DNA of 64,000 bases from DSVZ01 sp964568145 (GTDB lineage: Bacteria > Verrucomicrobiota > Verrucomicrobiia > Limisphaerales > J093): assembly GCA_964568145.1 (NCBI GenBank), contig CAZMOZ010000006.1, forward strand, positions 62,001-126,000, read 5' to 3'. This document shows positions 26,201 to 34,124 of the stretch, in pieces. Under the pieces are notes generated by a model, which made no database searches, was not told the DNA's origin, and saw only the letters and a list, made by a program, of their open reading frames with translations. Both the position numbers and the translations under genes were made by a program. Position 1 is the first letter of the stretch. Each line of letters opens with the position of its first letter.

Positions 26201-27292
26201 GGCCGGGGCCACGCGGAAATCCACCTCGCGCCAGCCGTTGGTCAGCCGCACCGCCGCGTCGAACTCGAGCGTCAGCGGAAACTCGCCCGCGCGCTCGAAC
26301 TCCGCCACGTACGTGCCGTCGCGAAAAAGCAGCCGCGCGCCTTCGACCGGCTGCAACGCGGACAACGCGGCGCCGCCGCGCAGCAACTCGACCTGTCCGC
26401 CCTTCGGATTGCGCACCCGCGCCGTGGCGGTGAGCCGGAAGCTGGCGCGCTCGTCCTGCAAGCGCCCCGCCAGCCGGAAATCCCGCAACACCACCAGCCG
26501 CGCCTCCGGATCGGCCACGCTCACCGCCAGCGTCAGCGCGTGCGGCGCGCCCTGGAAGCGGAACGCCAGCGTCTGCGCTGCGGTCTTCGGATCCGCCGGC
26601 TTCAGGTTGTCCGGCAGGAACGTGGTTTCCACCGGCACCAGACCGGTCACCGCGCCGGCCTCGACGGCCAGTTCCGCCGGCGCGTCCACCCGGATGAAGC
26701 CGCTGGCCAGCAGGGCGGACTCGGTCGTGAACGTGAGCGGCCGCACGGTGGCCGGCAGGTCTTTCACCGGCGTCACCGCCATGATCTGGCCGGCGAACGT
26801 CTTCACCGGTTTTTCGCCGCGCTGCAATCGCAGCACCAGAAACCGCGCCGTGCCGGCCTGGCGCACGCTCCAGTCCGCCAGGCCTTCGCCCGTGACCTGC
26901 CGCACCTCGCCGTCGCCGCCAAGCGCGAAGACCAGTTCGCGCAGGTCGCCCTGCAAGGCCTCGACCTTCACGGCCACCTCGTGCCGCGCCTCGTCGCGCG
27001 TGACCGTGACGCGGTGCTCAAAGATCGCGCCGTAGAGGGCGGGCCGGGCCGCCGCGCCCAGGCCGCCCAGCTCCGCCTGGATCACCAGCCGCGCCTTGTC
27101 GCCATCGAGTTCGCCGTTGACCGTGGCGCGCTTCACCTCGACGGCGGAGGTCTCCTCCGCGGCGGTCAACCCCGGCGCCGCGCCGGTCAGCAGCGTCAAG
27201 CCGGCCAGCAAAGCCAGGCCACGCGTAAGGCGGCGCCGATCACAAGCCTGGCGAGCAACGGACAAGATCGTCGGTTGGATCTTCGGGTTCAT
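20216..27292 (-). CDS. Giant envelope protein of unknown family (2358 residues)
   Basis: I do not recognise this protein. It begins with a signal peptide (RRRLTRGLALLAGLTLLTGAA, about 20-45). Residues 45-1090 look like successive beta-sandwich domains rich in V/L strands. A cluster of about five or six membrane segments follows at 1095-1295 (for example ALFAALGFSFIAVLLG at 1099). A second all-beta half runs from 1300 to about 2150, then a TPR-like helical patch (EEFLSLGNRLLEQGNTRQA), a glutamine-rich helix and a last membrane helix near 2330 (LGLLIGLFIAGVVLLQLL) with a short basic tail. Both halves should therefore be periplasmic and tied to the inner membrane. It starts 21 bases after the VWA gene and is the last gene of the sigma-VWA operon. 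Confidence 0.85.
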   Translation of the reverse strand: MNPKIQPTILSVARQACDRRRLTRGLALLAGLTLLTGAAPGLTAAEETSAVEVKRATVNGELDGDKARLVIQAELGGLGAAARPALYGAIFEHRVTVTRDEARHEVAVKVEALQGDLRELVFALGGDGEVRQVTGEGLADWSVRQAGTARFLVLRLQRGEKPVKTFAGQIMAVTPVKDLPATVRPLTFTTESALLASGFIRVDAPAELAVEAGAVTGLVPVETTFLPDNLKPADPKTAAQTLAFRFQGAPHALTLAVSVADPEARLVVLRDFRLAGRLQDERASFRLTATARVRNPKGGQVELLRGGAALSALQPVEGARLLFRDGTYVAEFERAGEFPLTLEFDAAVRLTNGWREVDFRVAPAAALPVTLEGLPADTQFRFAGAARPERRGGAFVSHLPPDGQVRLAWKEGRPEAEGRLFYAAEALTQVAVSPGLMRQAVVLDFRVMQGELSRLTLILHGEAEVTRVQGPAVLAWNVTPPDGEGGRRLEVRLNAAQKDTFSLAVQMQQPLGVFPQALAATRLEPDGATRFGGFVRVVNQGAVRLEVLEADGLSQISPEQIPATDAARALLPAQATQVFAYRFSGAGHRLRLQADNILPELAVSELLAYHLGETELMIEAEFEVDVREAPLRELRVRIPAGFTLAVLQAAGMNEYFVTPLDDRSASQVRIVFGAPVSGRQLVTLRLERNEAFREPGWALPRLEVLSAKSTRGHVGVSADAGFRLTPAVTQGLTELATAFFPRQRPGLQAAFRISEPAWTATLGVERLPQTVQVDAFHLFSVGEGIAYGSSVLNYLVSGAPVSVLRLELSDEYANVEFTGKNVRGWQKTTNGFQVELSQPVAGTYTLLATYERPFKRQGEQFAFTGARPLEVQSEQGYTVVVSTYQFQVRPVNVSASLTALEPGEVPPEYRLFFDAPILAAYRYNARPFNLALALQPFAQGEMLSQVVDRAALTTRISGEGQVVTEARYFVKNKGTPHLRLILPAGAALWSVMVNSNAVVPVQDDRANLIPLPQHSDPNTLNEVIVKLAATAARPRRLTLETPAVAAPVLLADWRLIPDNDRRLDFRGGTLTPTAPAAAPTGFTALTQLLSGPRSMQARIALFAALGFSFIAVLLGRSLAAATGGRFPLGRMGNGVLALVTLGLAVACLLQAIQWSRETTVADPGMRFVAPVQPPESVLRVDVANLPVPTPVWARVLAFWPALLALVAWGAGLATTQPRARAFWRALGWTALAWAALRQPDGLGLFAGVTCLFLAVQVLIPVLRWWWSAPPAASSPAPSTAVSLLLLAGSALGAGGPLAWPARAAAPATTPVMAASVDQEARVEDDFVFGAARIRWQATAGQTLPVLTDAGVLTGVEAPADAVRLVPVVEQDRRQQVLVAARDGWVEATLRYQTRVTAGPENRGFRLPVPPGLVNRLTLTVAGLDVDVVSPHAVSVQREPAGQASNTVVTLVLRVAREAWIGWQPRQRDTRREAAVFYAEWAQVYVPGGGVVEGLHTAQLRPAQGELAELVFDVPAPAAITDVVAPGLSVWRFDPDTRQLRVKLSPAQARPFAVLIKSQTAAGPLPSQTSVGLVRVRGAAGEVGQVGVATGGEVQLDDVDAGPLAAINLEDFPAAALEPLSAQVPGLAVRRAFRYSNPDAVLRLKTSPVEPEVRVESQQTLSLGEDRVLLAVALEVEITRAGVFKLSFPLPATMEVESLSGGALSHWTELKTPDARVVTLHLRGRTLGRQQFNLTLAGPGARAARGWAVPQLTLREAAKQRGQLLVVPEQGLRLQVTDREGVVQFDPAQLGARQKGVLAFRLLQTPWRLALDLEPVDAWIQVASLQHVSVGDAQLKVLANLQYDIENTGVKSFRVRLPAAAENVQFRGDQVADFARSEAAAPATERDWEVKLHRRVIGRQLLQVSYTLPVPDTAGETEIVGVQAQDVNLQRGFLTVQAAGRLQARIENVPTALQPTEWQVIPRALQKDIAAAAANYTFRLIEPAVRLPVRLDRHQAASLLPARVSRVELMSVIADDGVMLTHTRVHLVPGDKRLLHLRLPREARFWFAFVNQNSVWPWNDGDQVLIPLEQHAGGNEALVVEFFHTSRPGRARAGSLDLALAGPRFDLPLENVTWQVYLSDRWRVDDWGGTLQLQETGLAPATAVDLQTYISQEAVLQREQTRQAEEFLSLGNRLLEQGNTRQARQAFKNAYGLSAHDSAFNEDARVQLQNLKMQQAVVGLNFRQARVTGQPVAPPAGAPGVELDYTQLQAKQIIERNTAEDNAVQLKLAERLIQQQEAAVASPAAIRASVPEQGRVLTFTRPLAVDTWADLKITLEATAAQRPASFFARLGLLIGLFIAGVVLLQLLQPRPRGEAEHRG

Positions 27293-27313
27293 TTTGAAAT
27301 CAGGGTTGAAGTC

Positions 27314-30300
27314 TCACCGCCCGCCCAGCGCCTGCGCCAGGCGGAGCATCCACTCCAATTGTGTTGGACGGGAATCCGGCGCGAACACTTCCGGCACGCC
27401 TTGCAAGAGTCCGAGCAGGCGATCCGGGCTCGCGTCACCGGCGAACGGGCTTTGCGCCAGCCATTCGCCGAACAGCGCGGCCGTCGCCGCCAGGCGCATG
27501 GCCGGGCTGGCGGCTTCAAGCGCCGGAGCGCTACCCGGGTAAGCCAGCGTCCACTCGTGCTCGCGGTAATGGCCGGTGGCCGGCTCGCGATACCGCACGC
27601 GGAACACGCCCAGCGGTCCCTGGCCCCGCGGGTTGACCTCCAGCGCGTACAGCGCGGTGCCGGCCTCGGCCGCGCCGATTTCGGCGGCGTCCACGGTGTT
27701 GTCACGGAACTGCTCCTTTGTTAGCTGATGCTTCGCGTAGCCGATCTGCCGCCAGTGGTTGACCCGCGCGGGGTTGAACTCGACCTGCACCTTCACGTCC
27801 GCCGCCGCCACCCGCAACGCGCCGGCCAGTTGCGCGGCAAAGCCGCTCGCGGCCTCGTCCGGCGAATTGACAAAGCCGTACCGGCCGTCGCCGCGGCGGG
27901 CCAGCACCTCGAGCAGGTCGTCGTTGTAGCCCTCCCAGCCGATGCCGAAGCAGTCCAGCGCCAGGCCGCGCTGGCGGTTCGACTCGACCATGCGTTGAAG
28001 CGATGCGGGCACCACGTCCCCCAGATTGGCTGCGCCGTCGGTGAGCAGAATCACCCGGTTAACACCGCCGGGCAGGAAATGTCGCGCCGCGGTCTCGTAG
28101 CCGAGCTTGAGCGCGTCCTCGAGGTTGGTGCCGCCCTCGGGCTTGAGGTCGCCCACGCGCTCCGGCAGCTCGCCCGCCTGGCTGCCGGGCAGGCCGTCCA
28201 CCCAGAGCCGCGCCTGCCGGGCGAAGGTCACCACGCTGACCTTGTCCGCGGGCTGCAACTGGCCGGCGAGCACGCGCACGGCCTCGCGGATGATCGCCAC
28301 GCGGTCGGCGCGCTCCATCGAGCCCGAGCTGTCGAGCACCAGCACGAGGTTCAACGCCCGGCCCGGCTCGCGGCCCTGCGCGGCGGTCTGCACGCTGAAG
28401 CGCACCAGGTCGCGGTTGTGCGCGAACGGATGCCGCGCGCGCTCCCAGTGAAAGGCCACGGGCACGCCCGGCGCCGGCGCGGGGTCGCGATAATCGAAGG
28501 CGTTGACGAACTCCTCGACGCGGATGCCGGCGGGGTCGGGCAACCGGCCCGCTTCGAGGCTGGCGGCCGCGAGCTTGAACGACACGTCCGCCACGTTCAG
28601 CGAAAACGTCGAGAAGGCGTTCTCCGCCGTGGCCGTCTCCGGCTGCGGCGTGGGCGGCGCGGCGGCCGGCGGCGGCGCGGCCGCGTCGGCCAACATCTCC
28701 TGCTGGGGCTCGTAGCCGGCGACAACCTCCGCCAGCTTTTTGCCCGCCTGGATTGCGGGTTTGCCCGCTGCCTCGAGACCCAGCGCGTTCGACTGCAAGA
28801 GCGCGTCGCCTTCGGCCGGCTTGTCCGCCGCAACGTTGAACTGAAAACTGTCTTCGGCCGCCGCCGCGCGGGCCCGGCGGGCAACCTGCCCTTCGCTTTC
28901 CGTCAGCGCCCGACCCAACTGCGTCCGGGTTTCGGGAACCGGTTGGAAAGCGTCAGCCAATTCGAGGCTCTCGACCCGCTGGCGGACCACCTCGGCGGGC
29001 GGCTCCGCAGCGGCGGTGCCGGCCGCGAGACGCCCCGCCGTTGCGGTGGGATGCAGTTCCAGGGTTTCCTGGATCTTCGCCCTGGACTTGGCATCGCCCA
29101 GCGGGATGTCCGCGGGTTCGGGCGGTTTCTCCGCGAGGGCTTCGGGCTCGAGATCTTGGCTGGCTCCGGCGACGCCGGGCGACAAGTCGCGGCTGCGCAC
29201 GGTGCTGTTGAACCGGGTGCCCCAAAGCGGAAGATCTCCGAGCACCGGCACGCCGTCTTTCCTTTCCAAGGCGGTGGGCGTGAGAGCCGTGATGGCCGGG
29301 GCAATTGGCGCCGCCACCACCGGAGCCTCGGCCGGCAAGGCAATGGCGACCGAAGCGGAACCAGGCGCCACCACCTGAGTCGCAGTGTCCGTGTCGGCGG
29401 GCGCCGGCGGGACGATGGACTGCGACTCGCCGCGTGCCGCAGGCCCGCCCGGGCCTCCCCAGCCCATGCCGCCAAATCCGCCGCCGGCCGCGCCGCCGCC
29501 GAAAGCGCGGACCGCGGCGCCATTGGCGCTGGCGAAGGCCCCCTCGCCTTCTTTTAAGTACAGCGCAGTTCCGCGGTCCTCAGTCACCGCCGCCCGGTTC
29601 GTGGCCGTGAAGAACCACTGGCCAAGCTGGCCGGCCGGGGCGGAGCCCGCTGCCTGCTGTTGCGGCTCGGCTGGCCGCGAAGGCTGGCCGGCCGCAGGCG
29701 TTGCCCGGCCGTTTTCTTCCGGCAATTCAACCTTCATTCCTCTCGGCACCAGGCCATACCGCATCATCATGCGGATATCCATCATTTGGGGCCGGGCTTC
29801 GCCAGCGGGGGTGGGGCCGCCAGGCGACGCCGGGACAACCGGCCCGCCCGCCGTCGGCGTGGCGCCCACAGTACCGCCGCGTGCTGGAGCGGGATGGCGT
29901 TCCAGCGATTCCACACTCACGCCTCCGCGCCGGAAGCCGCGAGCTTGTTCGTCTGGCTGCGACGGCTCTTTGCCGAGCAAACCCGCTTTGCTCGCGGTCG
30001 CTTCCAACTCCCGCCGCAGGCGCGTCTCTTCCTGCGATTCACTTTCCTGTAACCGGGCGACGATGTGTTGCCCCCTGGCCTTGGCCTTGGACAGCGAAGG
30101 CAGCAGCAGCCCGGCGCTCACCACGAGCAAGCCCACCGCTACCGCCGCCATCGCCAGCCAGCGAGTGCGCGGTCGCGCGGTCCGGACCGGCGGCGCGAAG
30201 GCGGCCGGTCTCACGTTCTTGAACGCGGCCAGCAACGCCTCGCGGCGTTCAGGCGAGAGCTTGGGCGAGGCCGACGGGTTGTCGGCGGCTGCGGCGGGTT

Positions 30301-30487
30301 CCCGCACGGCTTCCCGGACGAGCGGCAAAGTGCGGGCCAGGCGGGCGAGCAGGCGGGCGAGTTCGGGGTCGCGGGCGAGTTCGGCGTGAACGGCGGCGGC
30401 TTGTTCGGGCGTGAGTTCACCAAGCAGCAACGCGGTGAGACGCGCCTCCGGATCGGGCGGGACGGTGTTGGGCAGGTCGGGATTCAT
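27314..30487 (-). CDS. Membrane-anchored VWA protein (YfbK/DUF3520 type) with anti-sigma-like N-terminus
   Basis: This 1057-residue protein has three parts. Residues 1-60 (EARLTALLLGELTPEQAAAV, then PELARLLARL) resemble the cytoplasmic helical end of anti-sigma factors. A membrane helix follows at 110-130 (WLAMAAVAVGLLVVSAGLLL), then a long low-complexity Gly/Pro/Ala linker. From about 621 comes the YfbK-type N-domain (ENAFSTFSLNVADVSFKLA) and a VWA domain whose metal site DSSGS is at 719-723, ending with the DUF3520 region. In the linker, VPVLGDLPLWGTRF at 413-426 copies a secretin signature. The ATG at 30487 overlaps the sigma-factor stop by four bases. I infer a sensor that holds the sigma factor and reads extracytoplasmic state through the VWA domain. 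Confidence 0.85.
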   Translation of the reverse strand: MNPDLPNTVPPDPEARLTALLLGELTPEQAAAVHAELARDPELARLLARLARTLPLVREAVREPAAAADNPSASPKLSPERREALLAAFKNVRPAAFAPPVRTARPRTRWLAMAAVAVGLLVVSAGLLLPSLSKAKARGQHIVARLQESESQEETRLRRELEATASKAGLLGKEPSQPDEQARGFRRGGVSVESLERHPAPARGGTVGATPTAGGPVVPASPGGPTPAGEARPQMMDIRMMMRYGLVPRGMKVELPEENGRATPAAGQPSRPAEPQQQAAGSAPAGQLGQWFFTATNRAAVTEDRGTALYLKEGEGAFASANGAAVRAFGGGAAGGGFGGMGWGGPGGPAARGESQSIVPPAPADTDTATQVVAPGSASVAIALPAEAPVVAAPIAPAITALTPTALERKDGVPVLGDLPLWGTRFNSTVRSRDLSPGVAGASQDLEPEALAEKPPEPADIPLGDAKSRAKIQETLELHPTATAGRLAAGTAAAEPPAEVVRQRVESLELADAFQPVPETRTQLGRALTESEGQVARRARAAAAEDSFQFNVAADKPAEGDALLQSNALGLEAAGKPAIQAGKKLAEVVAGYEPQQEMLADAAAPPPAAAPPTPQPETATAENAFSTFSLNVADVSFKLAAASLEAGRLPDPAGIRVEEFVNAFDYRDPAPAPGVPVAFHWERARHPFAHNRDLVRFSVQTAAQGREPGRALNLVLVLDSSGSMERADRVAIIREAVRVLAGQLQPADKVSVVTFARQARLWVDGLPGSQAGELPERVGDLKPEGGTNLEDALKLGYETAARHFLPGGVNRVILLTDGAANLGDVVPASLQRMVESNRQRGLALDCFGIGWEGYNDDLLEVLARRGDGRYGFVNSPDEAASGFAAQLAGALRVAAADVKVQVEFNPARVNHWRQIGYAKHQLTKEQFRDNTVDAAEIGAAEAGTALYALEVNPRGQGPLGVFRVRYREPATGHYREHEWTLAYPGSAPALEAASPAMRLAATAALFGEWLAQSPFAGDASPDRLLGLLQGVPEVFAPDSRPTQLEWMLRLAQALGGR

Positions 30488-31035
30488 GGCAGGAGGCCGG
30501 CTTTGGCGAGTTCGGCGGCCAGCGCTTTCAGCGCGTGGTGCAGCAGGTAGCCGACGTGCCCGACGCTGAGCCCGGTGCGGGCGCTGATGTCCTTGTACGA
30601 AAGGTCCTGGGCGAATTTGAGTTCGAGCAACTCGCGGCTGCGGGCGTCGAGGCTTTGCAGGCCCAGCCGCACCAGCCCCACCGCTTCCCAACGGGCGATC
30701 TGCTCGTCGGGCAGCGGCTGCGGGTCGGCGGCGTGATCCACAGGGTCCTCGTCTTCGCCCGACCGGGCGGGCAGCGGGACGATGCGGCGATCGTCGCGGC
30801 GGCGGTTCAGCGCGAGGTTGTGCACCGTGCGGTACAACCAGCGGCGGGGCTCGTGCACCTGATCGAACTGCGCGTGCAACAGCAGAAAGGCTTCCTGGAC
30901 AATTTCCTGGGCCATGTCGGCATCGGACACATGGCGTTGCGCGCAGGCCAGCAACGGCGACTCCAGGGCCGCGAACAGACCCGCGAGGGTCTCCGGACCG
31001 GGGCCGGCAGTGAATGCGGATTCGGCCGTGGCCAT
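30484..31035 (-). CDS. ECF-type RNA polymerase sigma factor
   Basis: This 183-residue sigma-70-family protein has region 2 (about 17-85: MAQEIVQEAFLLLHAQFDQ, then PRRWLYRTVHNLALNRRRD) for core binding and -10 recognition, and region 4 (about 120-178: LDARSRELLELKFAQDLSY, KDISARTGLSVGHVGYLLHH) for -35 recognition. Region 3 is absent, as in all ECF factors. It heads an operon and overlaps the VWA/anti-sigma-like gene by ATGA, the usual arrangement of a sigma factor with its own membrane regulator. The regulon is unknown; autoregulation of this operon is likely but no promoter could be fixed upstream. Confidence 0.9.
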   Translation of the reverse strand: MATAESAFTAGPGPETLAGLFAALESPLLACAQRHVSDADMAQEIVQEAFLLLHAQFDQVHEPRRWLYRTVHNLALNRRRDDRRIVPLPARSGEDEDPVDHAADPQPLPDEQIARWEAVGLVRLGLQSLDARSRELLELKFAQDLSYKDISARTGLSVGHVGYLLHHALKALAAELAKAGLLP

Positions 31036-31252
31036 GCCGGGGTCATTGGTGCCGGGTGGAACTCCCGTTCCCCCCGGCGGACTGACACTGCGCTTCCATG
31101 TGCTTCATCAGGGATGACACGCGCGGCGGCGGTTTCTTAGACGGAATTTTGCGGGGCACGCTTTCCTGTCGCCCACGCCGGGCTGTGTGTCAACCGGCTT
31201 TCGGGCGGGCGGTGGCGGCTGCGATCCTGCCGCCTGGCCCCCCGAAGCATTT

Positions 31253-31369
31253 CGGAGGGGCGAGTTCCACGAACCCCAGCCTGCAAGGCTGACAGGTTAT
31301 TCGTGGCGCAAGCGACCTCGCTTGGCGCAGTCCTGCGGGCGACCCGCTCGCCGCCGTCCGCGGACGTGG
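31253..31369 (+). repeat. Hairpin-cluster repeat, family B, copy 2
   Basis: CGGAGGGGCGAGTTCCACGA at 31253 matches 46164 (about 25 of 30 bases over the module). It is followed by the hairpins AAGCGACCTCGCTT (31310) and GCGGGCGACCCGC (31335), and by CCGCCGTCCGCGGACGTGG at 31351-31369, the reverse complement of the 5095 module with one mismatch. The element occupies the middle of the 428-base gap between the sigma-factor gene and the DUF6483-like gene; the rest shows no gene. Confidence 0.7.
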
Positions 31370-31463
31370 CCGTCCGCGCCCCGGCTCCGGCTTGCGCCGG
31401 CCGGCCAAAGGGCCAGACTCGCCTTGGCGGCGTTGCCCAACACGGGCGCGCGCCCTACCCGGC

Positions 31464-32150
31464 ATGATTCGCGAGGATTACCTGATTGGCTGGATCAAAC
31501 GCTACCTGAGCTGGCTGGCGGAGATCGCCGGCTTCCGCAAAGCCGCCGATTACGAGGCCGCGGCGCGGCGCGCCGACTACGCGCTGCGCGAGTTGCTGGG
31601 CGTGGGGGCCGACTCGGTGGTGTCGTTGACCGACGGCGAGTTGCTGGCGCGGCTGACGGTGGACGATCCGCCCCCGATCGTGCGGGACAAGTGCCTGCTG
31701 CTGGCGGCGCTGTTGAACGAACTGGGCCAGGTGGCCGCCGCGAAGAGCGACCCGGACACCGCGCGCAATTGCTGGCTCAAGGCTTTGCAGGTGGCGCTGG
31801 GCACGGCGTTCCAGGGGGGCGGCGACCTGCCGGAATACGCGCCGAAGGTGGAGACGCTTCTGGGCTGCCTGGGCGACGCGACCCTGCCGCCGCACACCGA
31901 GGCGGCGTTGATGCTCTACCAGGAGCAGCGCAGCGAGTTCGCCAGGGCAGAGGACGCCTTGTTCCGCTTCCTGGAGGCGACGGACTATGATCCCGACTCA
32001 CTCGCCATCGGCCGCGCCTTTTACCACCGGCTGGCCGTGCTCAGCGATGAGGCGCTGTCGCTGGGTGGCTTGTCGCGGGCGGAGGTCGAAGCAGGACTGG
32101 CTGAACTGGGACGGCGCGAGGCGGGTTTGCGGCGGCCGCCCGTGCAGTGA
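31464..32150 (+). CDS. DUF6483-like helical protein
   Basis: This 228-residue soluble protein starts MIREDYLIGWIKRYLSWLAE, followed by alternating amphipathic helices (ARRADYALRELLGVGADSV, then LLNELGQVAAAKSDPDTARNC), consistent with the uncharacterised DUF6483 family. The last half suggests TPR-like counting of units (ALMLYQEQRSEFARAEDALF). The ATG at 31464 was preferred over an in-frame upstream ATG at 31392 because the family begins with this M-I/Y-x-x-D-Y-L pattern. It stands alone, convergent with the SUF operon. The function is unknown and the family call is moderate. Confidence 0.65.
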   Translation: MIREDYLIGWIKRYLSWLAEIAGFRKAADYEAAARRADYALRELLGVGADSVVSLTDGELLARLTVDDPPPIVRDKCLLLAALLNELGQVAAAKSDPDTARNCWLKALQVALGTAFQGGGDLPEYAPKVETLLGCLGDATLPPHTEAALMLYQEQRSEFARAEDALFRFLEATDYDPDSLAIGRAFYHRLAVLSDEALSLGGLSRAEVEAGLAELGRREAGLRRPPVQ

Positions 32151-32238
32151 GGCCGGACGGGCCGTCGAATTCCGAAAGTCGAAAACCGAAATGAGGTTTC
32201 CCGCCAGAAGCCGTTGCCCGGCGGCCTCTTGAAGAAAT

Positions 32239-33504
32239 CTACACGCCGAAGAATTTCTGAATCTCGCGCAGCACGGCGATGAAGCGGTCCACCTCGTCGT
32301 GGGTGTTGTAGAAGTAGAAGCTCGCCCGGGCGGTGGAGGTCACGCCGAGCTTTTTCATCAGCGGCTGGTTGCAGTGATGGCCACCGCGCAAGGCCACCCC
32401 GAACTGGTCCGCCACGGTCACCACGTCGTGCGCGTGGACGTCCGCGAGCAGGAAGCTGACGAGCCCGGCCCGGCCGGTCCGCGGGCCGAACAGGCGGATG
32501 CCGCGGATGCGCGCGAGTTGATCGTAAGCGTACTGGGCGAGTTCCTGGTCGTGCCGCCAGATGCGGTCGCGGCCCACCGTGTCGAGGTAGTCCATGGCTG
32601 CGGCCAGGCCGATGGCGCCGGCGATGTGGGGGGTGCCGGCCTCGAATTTGTGGGGGAGCGTGTTCCACCGGCTTTCGTGGTAGTCCACGCTCGAGATCAT
32701 GTCGCCGCCGCCCTGCCAGGGGGGCAGGGTTTCGAGCAGTTCGCGTCGGCCCCAGAGCACACCGATGCCGGTGGGGCCACAGATTTTGTGGCCGGAGAAG
32801 GCCAGGAAATCGCAGCCCAGGGCCCGCACGTCCAGCGGCAGGTGGCCGGCGCTCTGGGCGGCGTCCACCAGCGTCACGGCGCCCACGGCGCGGGCGCGGG
32901 CGCAGAGTTCCTCGACGGGGTTGACGGTGCCCAGGGTGTTCGAGATGTGGGTGAAGGCGAAGAGCTTTACGCCCGGGGTGAGCAGGCGGTCCAGTTGGCC
33001 GAGGTCCAAGAGGCCTTCGTCGCCGGTGACGGGCAAGAAGGTGAGGCGGGCGCCGGTGCGGGCGGCCAGCAGTTGCCAGGGCACCAGGTTGCTGTGGTGC
33101 TCCATTTCGGTGAGCAGGATGCGGTCGCCGGGCCGGAGGTTGGCCGCGCCCCAGGCGTGGGCGACCAGGTTGATGGCCTCCGTGGTGCCGCGGGTGAAGA
33201 TGATTTCCTCCGGTCCGGCCGCGCCCAGGAACCGCGCGACGCGCGCGCGCGCGCCTTCGTAAGCGGCGGTGGCGCGGTGGCTCAGTTCGTGGATGCCCCG
33301 GTGGACGTTGGCGTTGCCCTGCTCGTAATAACGGCGGAGCGCTTCGATCACCGCCCGCGGCTTCTGGCTCGTGGCGGCGTTGTCGAAATACACGAGCGGA
33401 TGCCCGTGGACCTGCTGGTCCAGGACCGGAAAATCAGCCCGCAGGCCGGCCCAGTCGCGGGACCGGGCGGCCGGCGCGGGCGGGGAGGCGAGGGCGGTGG
33501 TCAT
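32239..33504 (-). CDS. sufS: Cysteine desulfurase SufS
   Basis: This PLP enzyme removes sulfur from cysteine as a persulfide for Fe-S cluster assembly. It has 421 residues, with VYFDNAATSQKP at the N-terminus, the PLP lysine in FSGHKICGPTGIGVL and the catalytic cysteine in RGGHHCNQPLM. That RGGHHC loop is of the group II (SufS) type. It is the last gene of the operon, 38 bases after sufT. With SufU rather than SufE encoded in the same operon, sulfur probably passes to SufU. Confidence 0.95.
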   Translation of the reverse strand: MTTALASPPAPAARSRDWAGLRADFPVLDQQVHGHPLVYFDNAATSQKPRAVIEALRRYYEQGNANVHRGIHELSHRATAAYEGARARVARFLGAAGPEEIIFTRGTTEAINLVAHAWGAANLRPGDRILLTEMEHHSNLVPWQLLAARTGARLTFLPVTGDEGLLDLGQLDRLLTPGVKLFAFTHISNTLGTVNPVEELCARARAVGAVTLVDAAQSAGHLPLDVRALGCDFLAFSGHKICGPTGIGVLWGRRELLETLPPWQGGGDMISSVDYHESRWNTLPHKFEAGTPHIAGAIGLAAAMDYLDTVGRDRIWRHDQELAQYAYDQLARIRGIRLFGPRTGRAGLVSFLLADVHAHDVVTVADQFGVALRGGHHCNQPLMKKLGVTSTARASFYFYNTHDEVDRFIAVLREIQKFFGV

Positions 33505-33542
33505 GGCGGGGAATGGGCGCGCGGCTGGAGTTCAGAGGCGGT

Positions 33543-34097
33543 TCACATCAAGCCCAGTTCCAGGCGCGCCGCCTCGGTCATCATCGCCTGATTCCAAGGC
33601 GGGTCCCACACCAGTTCGACGTTGACCTCGTCCACGTTTTCCAGCGCCAGGATCTTGTGCTGGGCGTCCTGCTGGATCACCGGGCCCATGCCGCAGCCGG
33701 GCGCGGTGAGGGTCATTTTCACGTCCACCTTGTACGTGCCGGTGTCGGGGACGGGCGTGACCTGGCAGTCGTACACCAGCCCGAGGTCCACGATGTTGAC
33801 GGGGATTTCGGGGTCGTAGCAGGTCTTGAGCGCGGCCCAGACCTGCTGCTCGACCTCCTCGCGTGTCTGCGGCTTGACCACCGCCGGCCCGGCGGCGGCG
33901 GCGGGTTCGAGCCCGAGGGCGTCGGCGTTCCGGCCGTCCACGCGGAACATGTTGCCGTTTACGACCACCGTGTACGTGCCGCCTAGGGCCTGGGTGATGT
34001 AGGCCGTCTCGCCGGCCTGCAACGTCACCGGCGTGCCCACGGGCACGATGGTGGCCTCGACGTCGCGTTTCAGAACCACTTTGTCGGGAGTTTCCAT
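33543..34097 (-). CDS. sufT: SufT-type Fe-S maturation protein (MIP18/DUF59 domain)
   Basis: This 184-residue protein combines an N-terminal beta domain (about 1-60, METPDKVVLKRDVEATIVPV) with a C-terminal MIP18/DUF59 domain (about 78-184) marked by CYDPEIPVNIVDLGLVYD and the conserved LTAPGCGMG. SufT proteins help mature Fe-S enzymes, especially under iron limitation. The fused N-terminal domain and the place between sufU and sufS match other SUF operons. The gap to sufU is 27 bases. Confidence 0.9.
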   Translation of the reverse strand: METPDKVVLKRDVEATIVPVGTPVTLQAGETAYITQALGGTYTVVVNGNMFRVDGRNADALGLEPAAAAGPAVVKPQTREEVEQQVWAALKTCYDPEIPVNIVDLGLVYDCQVTPVPDTGTYKVDVKMTLTAPGCGMGPVIQQDAQHKILALENVDEVNVELVWDPPWNQAMMTEAARLELGLM

Positions 34098-34124
34098 GAG
34101 ATCGCGAGCGGCGCGCGCGCCCGG

